Below are positions 1-8,394 of a stretch of 23,532 nt of DNA, in pieces. The notes beneath the pieces were generated by a model. That model had not been told where the DNA came from, searched no databases, and saw nothing but the letters and a program-made list of their open reading frames with translations. The translations under genes were made by a program, and so were the position numbers. This stretch comes from JAFDZV01 sp966128725 (lineage in GTDB: Bacteria > Bacteroidota > Ignavibacteria > OLB7), in assembly GCA_966128725.1 (NCBI GenBank), contig CBHYLN010000082.1, forward strand, positions 1-23,532. The letters are read 5' to 3'. Numbering within the stretch: the stretch's first letter is position 1; each line of letters starts with the position of its first letter.

Positions 1-2
1 GT

Positions 3-806
3 CGCCGCCCGGATAACGGTTCGTACTTCGAGGTGCGCTACCGTGTGGGCAACGGCCACGACGGCAATATCGGCCCCGACACGCTTACGCATGTTGTGAC
101 CGAGGACGAGGAGATCGTCCATGTGCGGAACGTGGTTGCGGGATTCGGCGGGGCGCATCCGGAATCGTTGCAGCAGATCAAGATGTACGCGCCGGAGGCG
201 TTCAAGCGGCAGGAGCGCTGTGTTACCGAGGAGGACTATGTGGAGATAGCCCGGCGCCATCGGGACGTTGCGATGGCCGTGGCCCGCCTAGCATGGACCG
301 GAAGCTGGATTACCGCGTTTGTGTACGTCGACAGGGCGGCCGGCCTTGATGTCGACGACGAGTTCATCGCCGAGATGCGGGCGTTCATGGAGCCATACCG
401 CCTTACGGGGTACGATCTGGATATCCGGCCGCCGTATCTGGTGCCCGTGGATATCGTGCTGAAGATACACGTGGGGCCGCACTACGAGCGCAGCACCGTG
501 CTGCGCAGGCTGCGCCGCGTGTTCAGCCGTGCAACCACGAACAACGGCGATCGCGGCTTTTTCCATCCGGACAATTTCACGTTCGGCCAGCCGCTGTACC
601 TGAGCCATGTCATTGCCGAGGCAATGCGCGTTGACGGCGTGGTGCGCGCCGACGCATTGCAGTTCAAACGCTGGGGGGCGCCGGCCAACGGCGAGCTGGA
701 GGCCGGGCGGATCGACGTTGGGCCGCTGGAGATTATCCGCGCCGACAACGACACCAACGCGCCGGGGCACGGCACGATAACGTTTTCGCTGATCGGAGGC
801 TTGTGA
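3..806 (+). CDS. Baseplate assembly protein J-like, C-terminal part (5' end outside window)
   Basis: This is the C-terminal 267 codons of a baseplate J (T4 gp6/P2 gpJ-like) protein of a contractile injection system. The frame is already open at base 3 with no stop, so the true start lies upstream of the window. Visible family features are the RYRVGNGHDGNIGPDTL stretch, RWTGSW-like LAWTGSWITAFVYVDR, the YDLDIRPPYLVPVDIVLKI strand region, GFFHPDNFTFGQPLYLS and the ending ELEAGRIDVGPLEI. I recognise all of these from the 'putative baseplate assembly protein' family found in eCIS clusters. In the particle this protein should form part of the baseplate wedge ring that triggers sheath contraction. 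Its stop overlaps the next start by four bases (GTGA, 803-806), which implies translational coupling. Family identity is firm; the exact role in the ring is inferred. Confidence 0.9.
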   Translation, partial: RRPDNGSYFEVRYRVGNGHDGNIGPDTLTHVVTEDEEIVHVRNVVAGFGGAHPESLQQIKMYAPEAFKRQERCVTEEDYVEIARRHRDVAMAVARLAWTGSWITAFVYVDRAAGLDVDDEFIAEMRAFMEPYRLTGYDLDIRPPYLVPVDIVLKIHVGPHYERSTVLRRLRRVFSRATTNNGDRGFFHPDNFTFGQPLYLSHVIAEAMRVDGVVRADALQFKRWGAPANGELEAGRIDVGPLEIIRADNDTNAPGHGTITFSLIGGL

Positions 807-3800
807 ACCCGAACCTCGACATAACGGCGCAGAACAGGATTGTCTCCGAGATGGCGCGCAACATGGTGCCGCAGTGGGTGAATCCTCCCGGCCGCGATGC
901 CATCGCGTACCGCATCGGCACGTACTCCAGCTTCCTTTCGGACATGCTCACGCATCTGCGCACGCAGCGCGTGGAAGTCGAGGATGGGAGCCTGGAGATG
1001 CCGCTGGCGCGGCTGAACATCGAAACGCCCGAAGGGTTCGTCATCGCCCTGCTGCGCTCGTGGGCATCGGTGGGCGATGTGCTCACGTTCTATCAGGAGC
1101 GGATCGCCAACGAGGGGTTCCTGCGCACCGCCGTGGAAAGCCGATCCGTGCTGGAGCTTGTGCACACCCTTGGCTACATACCGAAGCCCGGGGTGGCCGC
1201 CAGCACCTATCTGGCGTTCACGGTGGCCGATGCGCAAGGTGTGGCCGATACGGCCGAGGTCGCGGCCGGCACCGCCGTGCAGAGCATCCCGACCCAGGGG
1301 GCGATGCCGCAGGTGTTCGAGACCTCGGAGACGCTTCAGGCCCGGGCGGCGTGGAATACGCTGCCGCTGCAACCACGAGTGACAATCGAACACGCCGAGA
1401 TCCATGACGACACGGTGGAGCTTCGGTTGCTGGGCGCGCGCGCCACGGTAAAGGCGGGCGATCTGCTGCTGATAATCGGCCGCAGGCTGGGCGCGATCGA
1501 CGCCGAGCCCGTGTACCTGGTGCGCGTTATCGTTGACGTGGTGGCCGACGTTGCGGCCGGCTACACCACGGTGCGCTGGGATCCACAGGACAACGGTCCG
1601 GCCACCGGCGACCTGCAGGTGTATTCCTTCCGTGCCCGGACAGGATTGTTTGGCGCCAACGCCCGGGCCTGGGATGACCTTGCCGACGCGGTGAAGGCAA
1701 AGTACAGCACGCTGGCCGGGGGCGTGTTGCATGCGCCCGGCGTCAGCGGGGAGTTTGTTCCGGTAAACAACGGCCTGCCCAACAAGCCGGTGCTCTCGTT
1801 GCTGGTTGAGCGCGACGGCGTGCTTTTTGTTGGCACCGATGGCGCGGGCATCTATCGCTCGGCCGACTCCGGCGCCACGTGGAAGCCTTCCAGCAAGGGC
1901 CTTACAAAGCTGGATGTGTATTCGCTGGCCTCCAACGATCGCGGCGAGTTGTTCGCCGGAACAAGCGGCGGCGGCGTATTCCGGTCGGTGGACGGCGGGG
2001 CCACCTGGGAGATGATCCGCGGCGGCACCGTTACCTGGCGCGGCGTGCTGGGGCGGCACTCCATGGGGACGAAGCTGCCACCCTCGGTTGTGCGGGCGTT
2101 GCTGCCGGCGGTACACGAGGTAAGCTATCTGGGGTCGATGGTGACCAGCTTCACGGACTATCTGTTCGTTGGCACCGATGCGGGCATCTACCGTACCACC
2201 GAGGACGGCACCACCTGGAAGCCGCTGAACAGCGGGCTGCTGGGCGTGAGCTACGTAAAGGGATCCTCAACCGCGGCCGTGTATGGCATTGCCCTGGGGC
2301 GCAACTGGGGCGATGTGTTCATCGGCACCAGCACAGGCGTGTACTACTCCGGCAACCATGGCTGGAGCTGGCACCCGATAAGCCAGGGCCTGCCGGAAAC
2401 CAACAAGCGCAGCGGCCTCAGCGCCGCCAACGTGACCGGCATAGCGTATTACACCGACCCACAGCAACCCCGGCGAAGCTGCCTGGTGGCGATAGTGGAT
2501 GGCGGCCTGTATCGTTCGCTGGATGATGGTACCACGTGGGCCGTGGTGGAGGGGGGGCTGCCGGCAACCGGTGTGAACGCCGTTGCCGTTGAGCGCGACG
2601 GCGATGGCCGGCGGCTGTATGCCGCCACCGACGCGGGCATCTATCGCAGCGATGACCACGCCGCTACCTGGACCGCCATGCAGCCCGATGCCGGCTACAC
2701 ATCGGTGACGCATGTGGCCACGGGCCTGGCCGGCGGCTCGCTGGCCTCGATGCCGTTCAAGGGTTTCGTGGATACGGAGTGGCCGGCGTTTCATCTGGAG
2801 CGCAACAGGATCGATCTGGACACCGCCGCGCGCAAGGTTACGCCGGGCTCGTGGGTGGTGCTGCGCGAGAACACAACCGACCGTCCCGCCCGTGTAGGTG
2901 TATACCAGGTGCGCACCGTGGGTATCGTGCCGCGCGACTCGTTCGAGATGCGGGTCACGGTGACGCGGCTGGAGGTGATCGACGGCGACGACCTGCCCGA
3001 GTTCGATCTGCGCATCACCAGCGTGTATTTGCAGAGCGACGCGCTGGAGCTGTACGAGCCAAGCGTGCCCACGCTGTTCCCGGTGCTTGGGCACCGCATG
3101 GTGCTCGATCGCGTTGTTGCCGGTCTGCATCCCGGCCAGATGCTTCTGGCCAGCGGCAAGGCCTCCAGAGTGCTGGTGCACGACGCCGGAGGCGTGCTGC
3201 ACGTGCATTCCACGGTGAAGACCGCTGGCGCAAACTCCGAGCATGCCGGCCAACGGGATCGCGTGGAGCGGGTTGGGCTTGGAACGGTGGATGTGCGCGC
3301 GCTGACGCGCGGAGCCGAGAACACGTTGTTCGCCGGAAGCGCGGCCGGGGCCATCTACCGCTGCACCGGCAACGAACGCCAGTGGGAACGCCTTGTTGTG
3401 GCCTTCAGCATCGGCGAGAAGTTCGTTGCCGAGCTGGAGCAGTTCACCATGAGCCAGGAACTGCGTCGCGCATTCGAGGCGGGCGGCTTTCCGCTCGACA
3501 GCGCGGCCGGCGTTTCGCGTTCGCAGCACGGCCGGCGATGGTACATCACCTCCGGCAACCGGCGCGTTGCCGAGATCGTGTACGAAGGGCACGCGCTTCG
3601 GGCCTACCCGATGCTGATGCCGATCAACGTGCTGCTGGCCTCCTCGGCCGGCGACAGCGTGATCGCCGGCACCGATGGCGGCGGCATCTACCGCTCGGCC
3701 GATGGGGGTGATCATTGGGCGCAGGCAAACCAGGGGCTGGGCAGCCTGCATGTGCTTGCCTTGCTGGCCGCGGCCGACGGTACCCTGCTTGCGGGCACCC

Positions 3801-5950
3801 GGGCCGGCCTGTATCGTTCCGGCGACGGCGGCGCGTCGTGGACCGCGCTGGGCGGGCCGCTTGCGCGGCTGGTGGTGACAGCCATTGCAAACGATCGCAC
3901 CGGCAACGCCATCTGGGCCGCCACCGAGGCCGATGGCATGTTCGTCTCCACCGATGCCGGCGCAACCTGGGCACGTCGCAACGAGGGGCTTACCACGCAT
4001 GCAATCCGCGCGCTGCTCTGCATGCCCGACGGCACCATCCTTGCCGGCACGCACGGCGACGGGGTGTTCCGCCTGCGGCCCGGGGCGTTGCTTTGGCTGC
4101 GGTCCGATGTAGGCCTCATCAATCGCATGGTTCAGGTGCTTGCACTGGATAGCGAGGGGAACGTTGTCGCCGGCACGTACGGCAGCGGCGTATACGTTTC
4201 GCACGATGGTGGCGCATCCTGGGAAAATCTGCCCACGGGTGTTTCCTCGGACATCCGCGCCCTTGTGACCGCGTACGACGGCGACCTGCTTGCGGCGGCC
4301 CGCAACGTGGCGATTGTTCGCGGCGAGGATGGGCTGCAGGTGTTGGAGCTTTCGCCCGAAGCCCTGTTCACGATGCCGTTGGAGCTGGCCAACGATCTGG
4401 ATCAGGGAAGCGTTTCGCGGAATGTGGCGCGCGCGTTCAAGGCCGCGGGCATCGCCCTCTCGAAATCCGCCACCGTGGATGTGGCGGTGCGCGGAAGCCG
4501 CTGGTACGTTGCCGATGCGATGCGGTACTCCGTTCGCAAGGGAACCGATGAGCTTCACGTGTTCCGCGCCGTGCATTCGCTGCGCGCGGTTGCGGCGCCG
4601 GTGCATATCGACGGCACCGCATCGCAGCGCTGGCGGTTGTGCAATCAGCACGGATTCGTGGGCTTCCTCGACGCGCATCCCGCCGAGGTGGAAATCGACA
4701 TCGCCAACGCCGACGATCCCGATATCAGCGAGCCGGCCGAGATCGCGGCCGTGGAACACGACGGCGTGCACACCACGGTGACGCTTCGCGCCAACCTGGC
4801 GAATATCTACGACGGGATGTCGTTCCTGTTCTACGGCAACGTGGTAATGGCAACACACGGCAAGACCGTTGAGAACGAAGTGCTTGGCAGCGGCTCGGGC
4901 ACCAGCGCCAACCAGCAGTTCACGCTGCGGCGCTCACCGCTTACGTACGTGCCGGCCAACACCGAAACCGGCACGGCCAGCACGCTGACCATTCGCACCA
5001 AGGAGGCCCGAAGCGCCCAGAGCACAACCTGGCACGAGGTGCCAACGCTGTATCACCGCAGGGCAAGCGAGAATTGTTTCGTGGTGCGGTTCGATGAACA
5101 GGGGCGCGCGGTGGTTCGGTTCGGCGACGGCCGCAACGGCGCGCGCATCCCAAGCGGCATCGAGAACGTTGTTGCCACGTATCGCACCGGGATTGGCCCG
5201 GAAGGCGAGGTGCCCGCGCGGAGCCTGGCCATCCTGCTGAAGCGTCCGCTGGGCGTGCGCGCGGTAACCAATCCGATGCCGGCCACGGGCGCCGCCGCCC
5301 CGGACACCATGGCCGATGCCCGCCAGAAGGCGCCGCTTACGGTGCGGTCGCTTGGGCGCATTATTTCGCTGCGCGATTACGAGGACTTTGCCCGCACGTT
5401 TGCCGGCGTAAGCAAGGCGCGCGCGGCGGCGATGTGGGACGGCCACCACCATGTTGCGCACATCACGGTGGCCGGCGCGGCCGTTGATGGATCGGCCGGC
5501 GAAGTGCTTGCCGACGGCGCGCCGCTGCTGGTGGAATTGGGCGCCGCGGTTCGCCAGTATCGAGCGCCATCGGCCCTGCCGGTTCACATAGCCTCGTACG
5601 AGCCTGTCTACTTCAACGTGGAGGCGCAACTGTGGATCGAGCCGGATCGCGTTGCCGACGAGGTTGTTGCCGCTGTGCGCCGGCTGCTGGTTGAGCAATA
5701 CAACTTCGACAATCGCCCGTTTGCGTGCGGCGTGCCGCTTGCCGAGATCACCGAGACCGTGCAGGGTGTGGAAGGTGTGCTGGCCGTTCGCGTGGACGCG
5801 CTGTATCGCCGCGGGTTCGTACGCGAGCTGAACAACCAGGTGGATGCGCTGGGCGCCCGCTGGAATTCGGAGCTTGATATCACGCTGCCGGCACAACTTC
5901 TGATGATCAATGCTGCCGAAGACAACGGCATAATCCTGACGTACGCATGA
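803..5950 (+). CDS. Giant baseplate assembly protein with BNR/Ycf48-type repeats
   Basis: A 1715-residue second baseplate protein. Residues 1-320 match the N-terminal region of the large putative baseplate assembly family (PQWVNPPGRDAIAYRIGTYSSF, LTFYQERIANEGFLRTAVE, LGYIPKPGVAASTYLAF). Residues from about 1410 to the end carry the J-like C-terminal region (VVRFGDGRNGARIP, LGRIISLRDYEDFARTFAGV, YNFDNRPFACGVPLAEI). Between them lie about 12-13 Asp-box (SxDxGxTW) repeat units in two blocks, roughly residues 330-635 and 826-1190, of the kind found in BNR/Ycf48 propellers. A module of about 60 residues occurs twice (around 877-933 and 1194-1255). Start: GTG at 803 has GGAGG at 795-799 and overlaps the upstream stop. 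The flanks place it in the baseplate; the repeats suggest an outward-facing recognition or scaffold surface, which is inference. The length is well above that of ordinary phage J proteins. Confidence 0.9.
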   Translation: MNPNLDITAQNRIVSEMARNMVPQWVNPPGRDAIAYRIGTYSSFLSDMLTHLRTQRVEVEDGSLEMPLARLNIETPEGFVIALLRSWASVGDVLTFYQERIANEGFLRTAVESRSVLELVHTLGYIPKPGVAASTYLAFTVADAQGVADTAEVAAGTAVQSIPTQGAMPQVFETSETLQARAAWNTLPLQPRVTIEHAEIHDDTVELRLLGARATVKAGDLLLIIGRRLGAIDAEPVYLVRVIVDVVADVAAGYTTVRWDPQDNGPATGDLQVYSFRARTGLFGANARAWDDLADAVKAKYSTLAGGVLHAPGVSGEFVPVNNGLPNKPVLSLLVERDGVLFVGTDGAGIYRSADSGATWKPSSKGLTKLDVYSLASNDRGELFAGTSGGGVFRSVDGGATWEMIRGGTVTWRGVLGRHSMGTKLPPSVVRALLPAVHEVSYLGSMVTSFTDYLFVGTDAGIYRTTEDGTTWKPLNSGLLGVSYVKGSSTAAVYGIALGRNWGDVFIGTSTGVYYSGNHGWSWHPISQGLPETNKRSGLSAANVTGIAYYTDPQQPRRSCLVAIVDGGLYRSLDDGTTWAVVEGGLPATGVNAVAVERDGDGRRLYAATDAGIYRSDDHAATWTAMQPDAGYTSVTHVATGLAGGSLASMPFKGFVDTEWPAFHLERNRIDLDTAARKVTPGSWVVLRENTTDRPARVGVYQVRTVGIVPRDSFEMRVTVTRLEVIDGDDLPEFDLRITSVYLQSDALELYEPSVPTLFPVLGHRMVLDRVVAGLHPGQMLLASGKASRVLVHDAGGVLHVHSTVKTAGANSEHAGQRDRVERVGLGTVDVRALTRGAENTLFAGSAAGAIYRCTGNERQWERLVVAFSIGEKFVAELEQFTMSQELRRAFEAGGFPLDSAAGVSRSQHGRRWYITSGNRRVAEIVYEGHALRAYPMLMPINVLLASSAGDSVIAGTDGGGIYRSADGGDHWAQANQGLGSLHVLALLAAADGTLLAGTRAGLYRSGDGGASWTALGGPLARLVVTAIANDRTGNAIWAATEADGMFVSTDAGATWARRNEGLTTHAIRALLCMPDGTILAGTHGDGVFRLRPGALLWLRSDVGLINRMVQVLALDSEGNVVAGTYGSGVYVSHDGGASWENLPTGVSSDIRALVTAYDGDLLAAARNVAIVRGEDGLQVLELSPEALFTMPLELANDLDQGSVSRNVARAFKAAGIALSKSATVDVAVRGSRWYVADAMRYSVRKGTDELHVFRAVHSLRAVAAPVHIDGTASQRWRLCNQHGFVGFLDAHPAEVEIDIANADDPDISEPAEIAAVEHDGVHTTVTLRANLANIYDGMSFLFYGNVVMATHGKTVENEVLGSGSGTSANQQFTLRRSPLTYVPANTETGTASTLTIRTKEARSAQSTTWHEVPTLYHRRASENCFVVRFDEQGRAVVRFGDGRNGARIPSGIENVVATYRTGIGPEGEVPARSLAILLKRPLGVRAVTNPMPATGAAAPDTMADARQKAPLTVRSLGRIISLRDYEDFARTFAGVSKARAAAMWDGHHHVAHITVAGAAVDGSAGEVLADGAPLLVELGAAVRQYRAPSALPVHIASYEPVYFNVEAQLWIEPDRVADEVVAAVRRLLVEQYNFDNRPFACGVPLAEITETVQGVEGVLAVRVDALYRRGFVRELNNQVDALGARWNSELDITLPAQLLMINAAEDNGIILTYA
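1798..2690 (+). repeat. Block A of Asp-box (BNR/Ycf48-like) repeats inside the giant baseplate gene
   Basis: Six protein-level units with the pattern [L/V]F-x-G-T-[D/S]-x-G-[I/V]-Y-R-S-x-D-x-G-x-T-W. Examples are GTDGAGIYRSADSGATW (around residue 343), GTSGGGVFRSVDGGATW, GTDAGIYRTTEDGTTW, GTSTGVYYSGNHGWSW, a VDGGLYRSLDDGTTW unit and ATDAGIYRSDDHAATW. Six to seven such blades would be enough for one beta-propeller. Confidence 0.85.
3431..3601 (+). repeat. First copy of a duplicated ~60-residue module in the giant baseplate protein
   Basis: Residues about 877-933 contain MSQELRRAFEAGGFPLDS, then GRRWYITSGNR and a closing EGHALRAY. The same order of elements recurs at 4382-4570 (VSRNVARAFKAAGIALSK, GSRWYVADAMR, TDELHVF). 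The copies are clearly similar at protein level but diverged, so the duplication is old. Confidence 0.7.
3640..4330 (+). repeat. Block B of Asp-box (BNR/Ycf48-like) repeats inside the giant baseplate gene
   Basis: Second run of units: GTDGGGIYRSADGGDHW, GTRAGLYRSGDGGASW, ATEADGMFVSTDAGATW, a degenerate GTHGDGVFRLRPGALLW, GTYGSGVYVSHDGGASW and a final decayed unit near residue 1165. A lone unit (FAGSAAGAIYRCTGNERQW) sits ahead of this block near residue 840. The block probably forms a second propeller. Confidence 0.82.
4382..4570 (+). repeat. Second copy of the duplicated ~60-residue module
   Basis: Residues about 1194-1255, with VARAFKAAGIALSK aligning to LRRAFEAGGFPLDS of the first copy and GSRWYVADAMRYSV aligning to GRRWYITSGNRRVA. 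Each copy abuts an Asp-box block, so the two may act as stalks or adaptors between propeller and core. Confidence 0.7.
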
Positions 5951-8271
5951 TCCACACGCTGACATCCGAGCGGTTGTACAACCTGTTGCCGGTGATCTAC
6001 CGCCGTCGCGACGTGGACGTCGGCGAACCGCTCCGCGCCCTGATGGACGTGCTGGAGCGGCAGTTCGCCACGTTGCACGCGAACATGGGCGGCCTGTACG
6101 ACGACTGGTTCATCGAAACCTGCGCCGAGTGGGTGGTGCCCTACATTGCCGATCTGCTGGGCATTCAGGGGATGAACACCCGGCCCCTGGCAAGCGAGCG
6201 TGCCCACGTTGCCAACGCGATCGCCTATCGCCGGCGAAAGGGCACCGTGGTTGCGTTGGAGAACGTTGCGCGCGACATGACCGGCTGGTACACAAAGGCC
6301 ACCGAGATGTTCCAGAACATGGCGGCCACGCAGAATCTGGGCCACCAGCGCGCGGGCCTTGGCGGGGTGGTGAACCTGCGCGATGCCGAGGCCCTGGCCT
6401 GGCTGGGGTCGCCGTTCGACCATTCCGCCCGCACCGCCGATATCCGAACCCGATCCTGGCATCACAAATCGGGCGATCTGGTACAGGCAAGCTTCAACCT
6501 GGCAACGGTGCAACTGGCAATCTGGAGGCTTCGGTGCTATCCGGTTACCGATGGCGATGCATGCCGCGTGGCTGATGGGTGCTACACCTTCCATCCGCTT
6601 GGGTACCCGATGCATCTGTTCAACCTGCCCGCCACGAAGCTGGGCCGTGCGCCACATGCCAGCCCGCTGAACGTGCCGGACCCCTTGCGGCCGCGTGCCC
6701 TGCGCGACGAGCTGGAGGCGATGCGCGAGTCCTTGGCCAACATGCGTGTGCCGCAAACCGCGTTCTTCAACAGCCAGCAGCCAGCATTCACGATCACCGT
6801 GAACGGCGAACCGATTCCGCCATGGGAGATCCTGATCGACGATCTCTCCGAACATGCGGACGGAGCGTGGCCTGTTCCGGTGCCGCGGCGGCAATACCCG
6901 CAGCGCATCGGCACGGCCCTGCCAACAACGATGCCGTTCCGGATCGTTGTCGCGGTTGATCCCGTGCTTGGGCGCATGTCGTTCTCCGATCCAGCACAGC
7001 ACCGCGAAAGCGTGCGCGTGAGTTACGGCTACGGTTTCAGCGCCGACATCGGCGCCGGCCCGTACGAGCGTCGCGACACCCTTGGCCTGGATGCGGACGG
7101 CGTATGGCGGGCGCTGGTGGCGCGCGATACGATCGACACATCCGCGATCGACAAGGAGTCGGCGGGGCTGGAGCAGTTCGGCACGCTGCAGGCCGCCGTG
7201 GAAGCGTGGCGCCTCAAGGGCTGCAGCGGGGTGATCACCATCATGGACAGCGGCACCTATGTGTTGCCGGACGCGCTGGACCTGAATCTCGGCGCCGTGC
7301 AGACTGTGGCGGCGCGCATGGCCGGCAGTGCCGTAACCGCGGGCGCTGCCAGCGGCGAAACAGGCGCCGCAACCATTGCCTCCGATCCCGAGGTTGGCGG
7401 GGCGCCGTCGCGGTCGTTGGTGATCGAGGCCGCGAACGGGGCGTGCCCGGTTATCGTTGGCACGCTGCATGTGGCCGGCGACGCCGATGTCTGCTCGCTG
7501 TGCCTGAACGGCCTTACGATCAACGGCCTTATCACGATGAGCGGCTATGTGAAGTTGTCGGTGCTGCATTGCACGCTGCACCCGGCCACCGATGACGGGC
7601 TGTGCATCGAGGCGCTTGCCAGCGAACACATAAGCCTGCGGGTGGATGTGGAGCGGAGCATCGTGGGGCCGATCCGGATGCCGTCCTCGGTGGGGGCCTT
7701 GCTGCTGCGCGACTCCATTGTCGACGGCTCGGTACGCGGCGAGGCTGTTGTTGGCCTGGGACTGGCGGGCACGGGCTCACCGGTTGGCCCGCGATCGTTG
7801 ATCCACCATTGCACCGTGTTCGGCGTGGTGCACGCGCAGGCGCTTTCGGCCTCCGACTCGATCTTCAACCATCCGGTCACCGTCAGCAATGTGCAGTCCG
7901 GTGATATGCGTTTCAGCTACATCAGCGAGCCATCGCGCACGCCGCGCCGTTACCGGTGCCAGCCGGATCTGGTGCTGCTTTCGCGTGCGGCGGCGCAGGG
8001 GCTGGAGCGTATCGACCAGCTTGCGGAGGATGACGTGCTGAACGTGCGGCTGCTGATACGGCCGGCGTATACATCAACGCTTCGCACCGACGCGGCCTTT
8101 GCGCAGTTGCGGCCGGAGTGCGCGCCCGAGATTACTGGCGGCGCCGAAAACGGCGGCGAGATGGGCGCGTTGAATCACGAGCGATTCCCGTACAGGCTGT
8201 CCAATCTCAAGATTGCCGTCGCGGAATATCTGCCATTCGGCACAACCGCCGGCGTGCAGTTCGTTACCTGA
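5947..8271 (+). CDS. Tail protein I-like baseplate protein with beta-helix-like C-terminal region
   Basis: A 774-residue protein. The N-terminal ~190 residues are of the phage tail protein I type used in eCIS clusters (LYNLLPVIYRRRDVDVGEPL, then FIETCAEWVVPYIADLLGI, AYRRRKGTVVALENVARDMTGW). From about residue 408 a pectate-lyase-like start appears (FGTLQAAVEAWRLKGCSGVI, GTYVLPDALDL). It is followed to about residue 660 by short hydrophobic repeating strands (LCLNGLTINGLITMSGYV, LLLRDSIVDGSV, IHHCTVFGVVHAQAL, SDSIFNHPVTV) that look like right-handed parallel beta-helix turns. The C-terminus has PEITGGAENGGEMGALNHER, which I recall as conserved in this family. The ATG overlaps the previous stop (ATGA, 5947-5950). 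Role: a link between baseplate wedge and tail fibre or tip. The beta-helix is inferred from pattern only. Confidence 0.85.
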   Translation: MIHTLTSERLYNLLPVIYRRRDVDVGEPLRALMDVLERQFATLHANMGGLYDDWFIETCAEWVVPYIADLLGIQGMNTRPLASERAHVANAIAYRRRKGTVVALENVARDMTGWYTKATEMFQNMAATQNLGHQRAGLGGVVNLRDAEALAWLGSPFDHSARTADIRTRSWHHKSGDLVQASFNLATVQLAIWRLRCYPVTDGDACRVADGCYTFHPLGYPMHLFNLPATKLGRAPHASPLNVPDPLRPRALRDELEAMRESLANMRVPQTAFFNSQQPAFTITVNGEPIPPWEILIDDLSEHADGAWPVPVPRRQYPQRIGTALPTTMPFRIVVAVDPVLGRMSFSDPAQHRESVRVSYGYGFSADIGAGPYERRDTLGLDADGVWRALVARDTIDTSAIDKESAGLEQFGTLQAAVEAWRLKGCSGVITIMDSGTYVLPDALDLNLGAVQTVAARMAGSAVTAGAASGETGAATIASDPEVGGAPSRSLVIEAANGACPVIVGTLHVAGDADVCSLCLNGLTINGLITMSGYVKLSVLHCTLHPATDDGLCIEALASEHISLRVDVERSIVGPIRMPSSVGALLLRDSIVDGSVRGEAVVGLGLAGTGSPVGPRSLIHHCTVFGVVHAQALSASDSIFNHPVTVSNVQSGDMRFSYISEPSRTPRRYRCQPDLVLLSRAAAQGLERIDQLAEDDVLNVRLLIRPAYTSTLRTDAAFAQLRPECAPEITGGAENGGEMGALNHERFPYRLSNLKIAVAEYLPFGTTAGVQFVT

Positions 8272-8382
8272 TCGCCTTGTGCGTACCTGGAACCATCGTG
8301 CGGCCGCCCGCGCGATTCACAATGAACGGTATCGCGGTTCGCGATGCCGGCTGCCCAGCAGGTGGGCGGCCTCGATTATCAG

Positions 8383-8390
8383 AGAAGAGA
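8383..8390 (+). promoter_or_regulatory. Ribosome binding site that fixes the start of the DUF6519-like gene
   Basis: The purine run AGAAGAGA lies 4 bases before ATG 8395. The in-frame ATG 51 bases upstream (8344) has no comparable site, and its extra 17 residues are not part of the conserved N-terminus MKGDFSRFTFD. Confidence 0.6.
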
Positions 8391-8394
8391 TCTC

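Noticed and set aside
2267..4858. 863-codon minus-strand open frame opposite the giant baseplate gene
   Set aside because: Same reason: antisense of a repetitive GC-rich gene with low-complexity composition and no family features.
8344..8394. Upstream ATG start for the DUF6519-like gene
   Set aside because: The 17 extra residues are outside the conserved N-terminus, and ATG 8395 has the better ribosome binding site.
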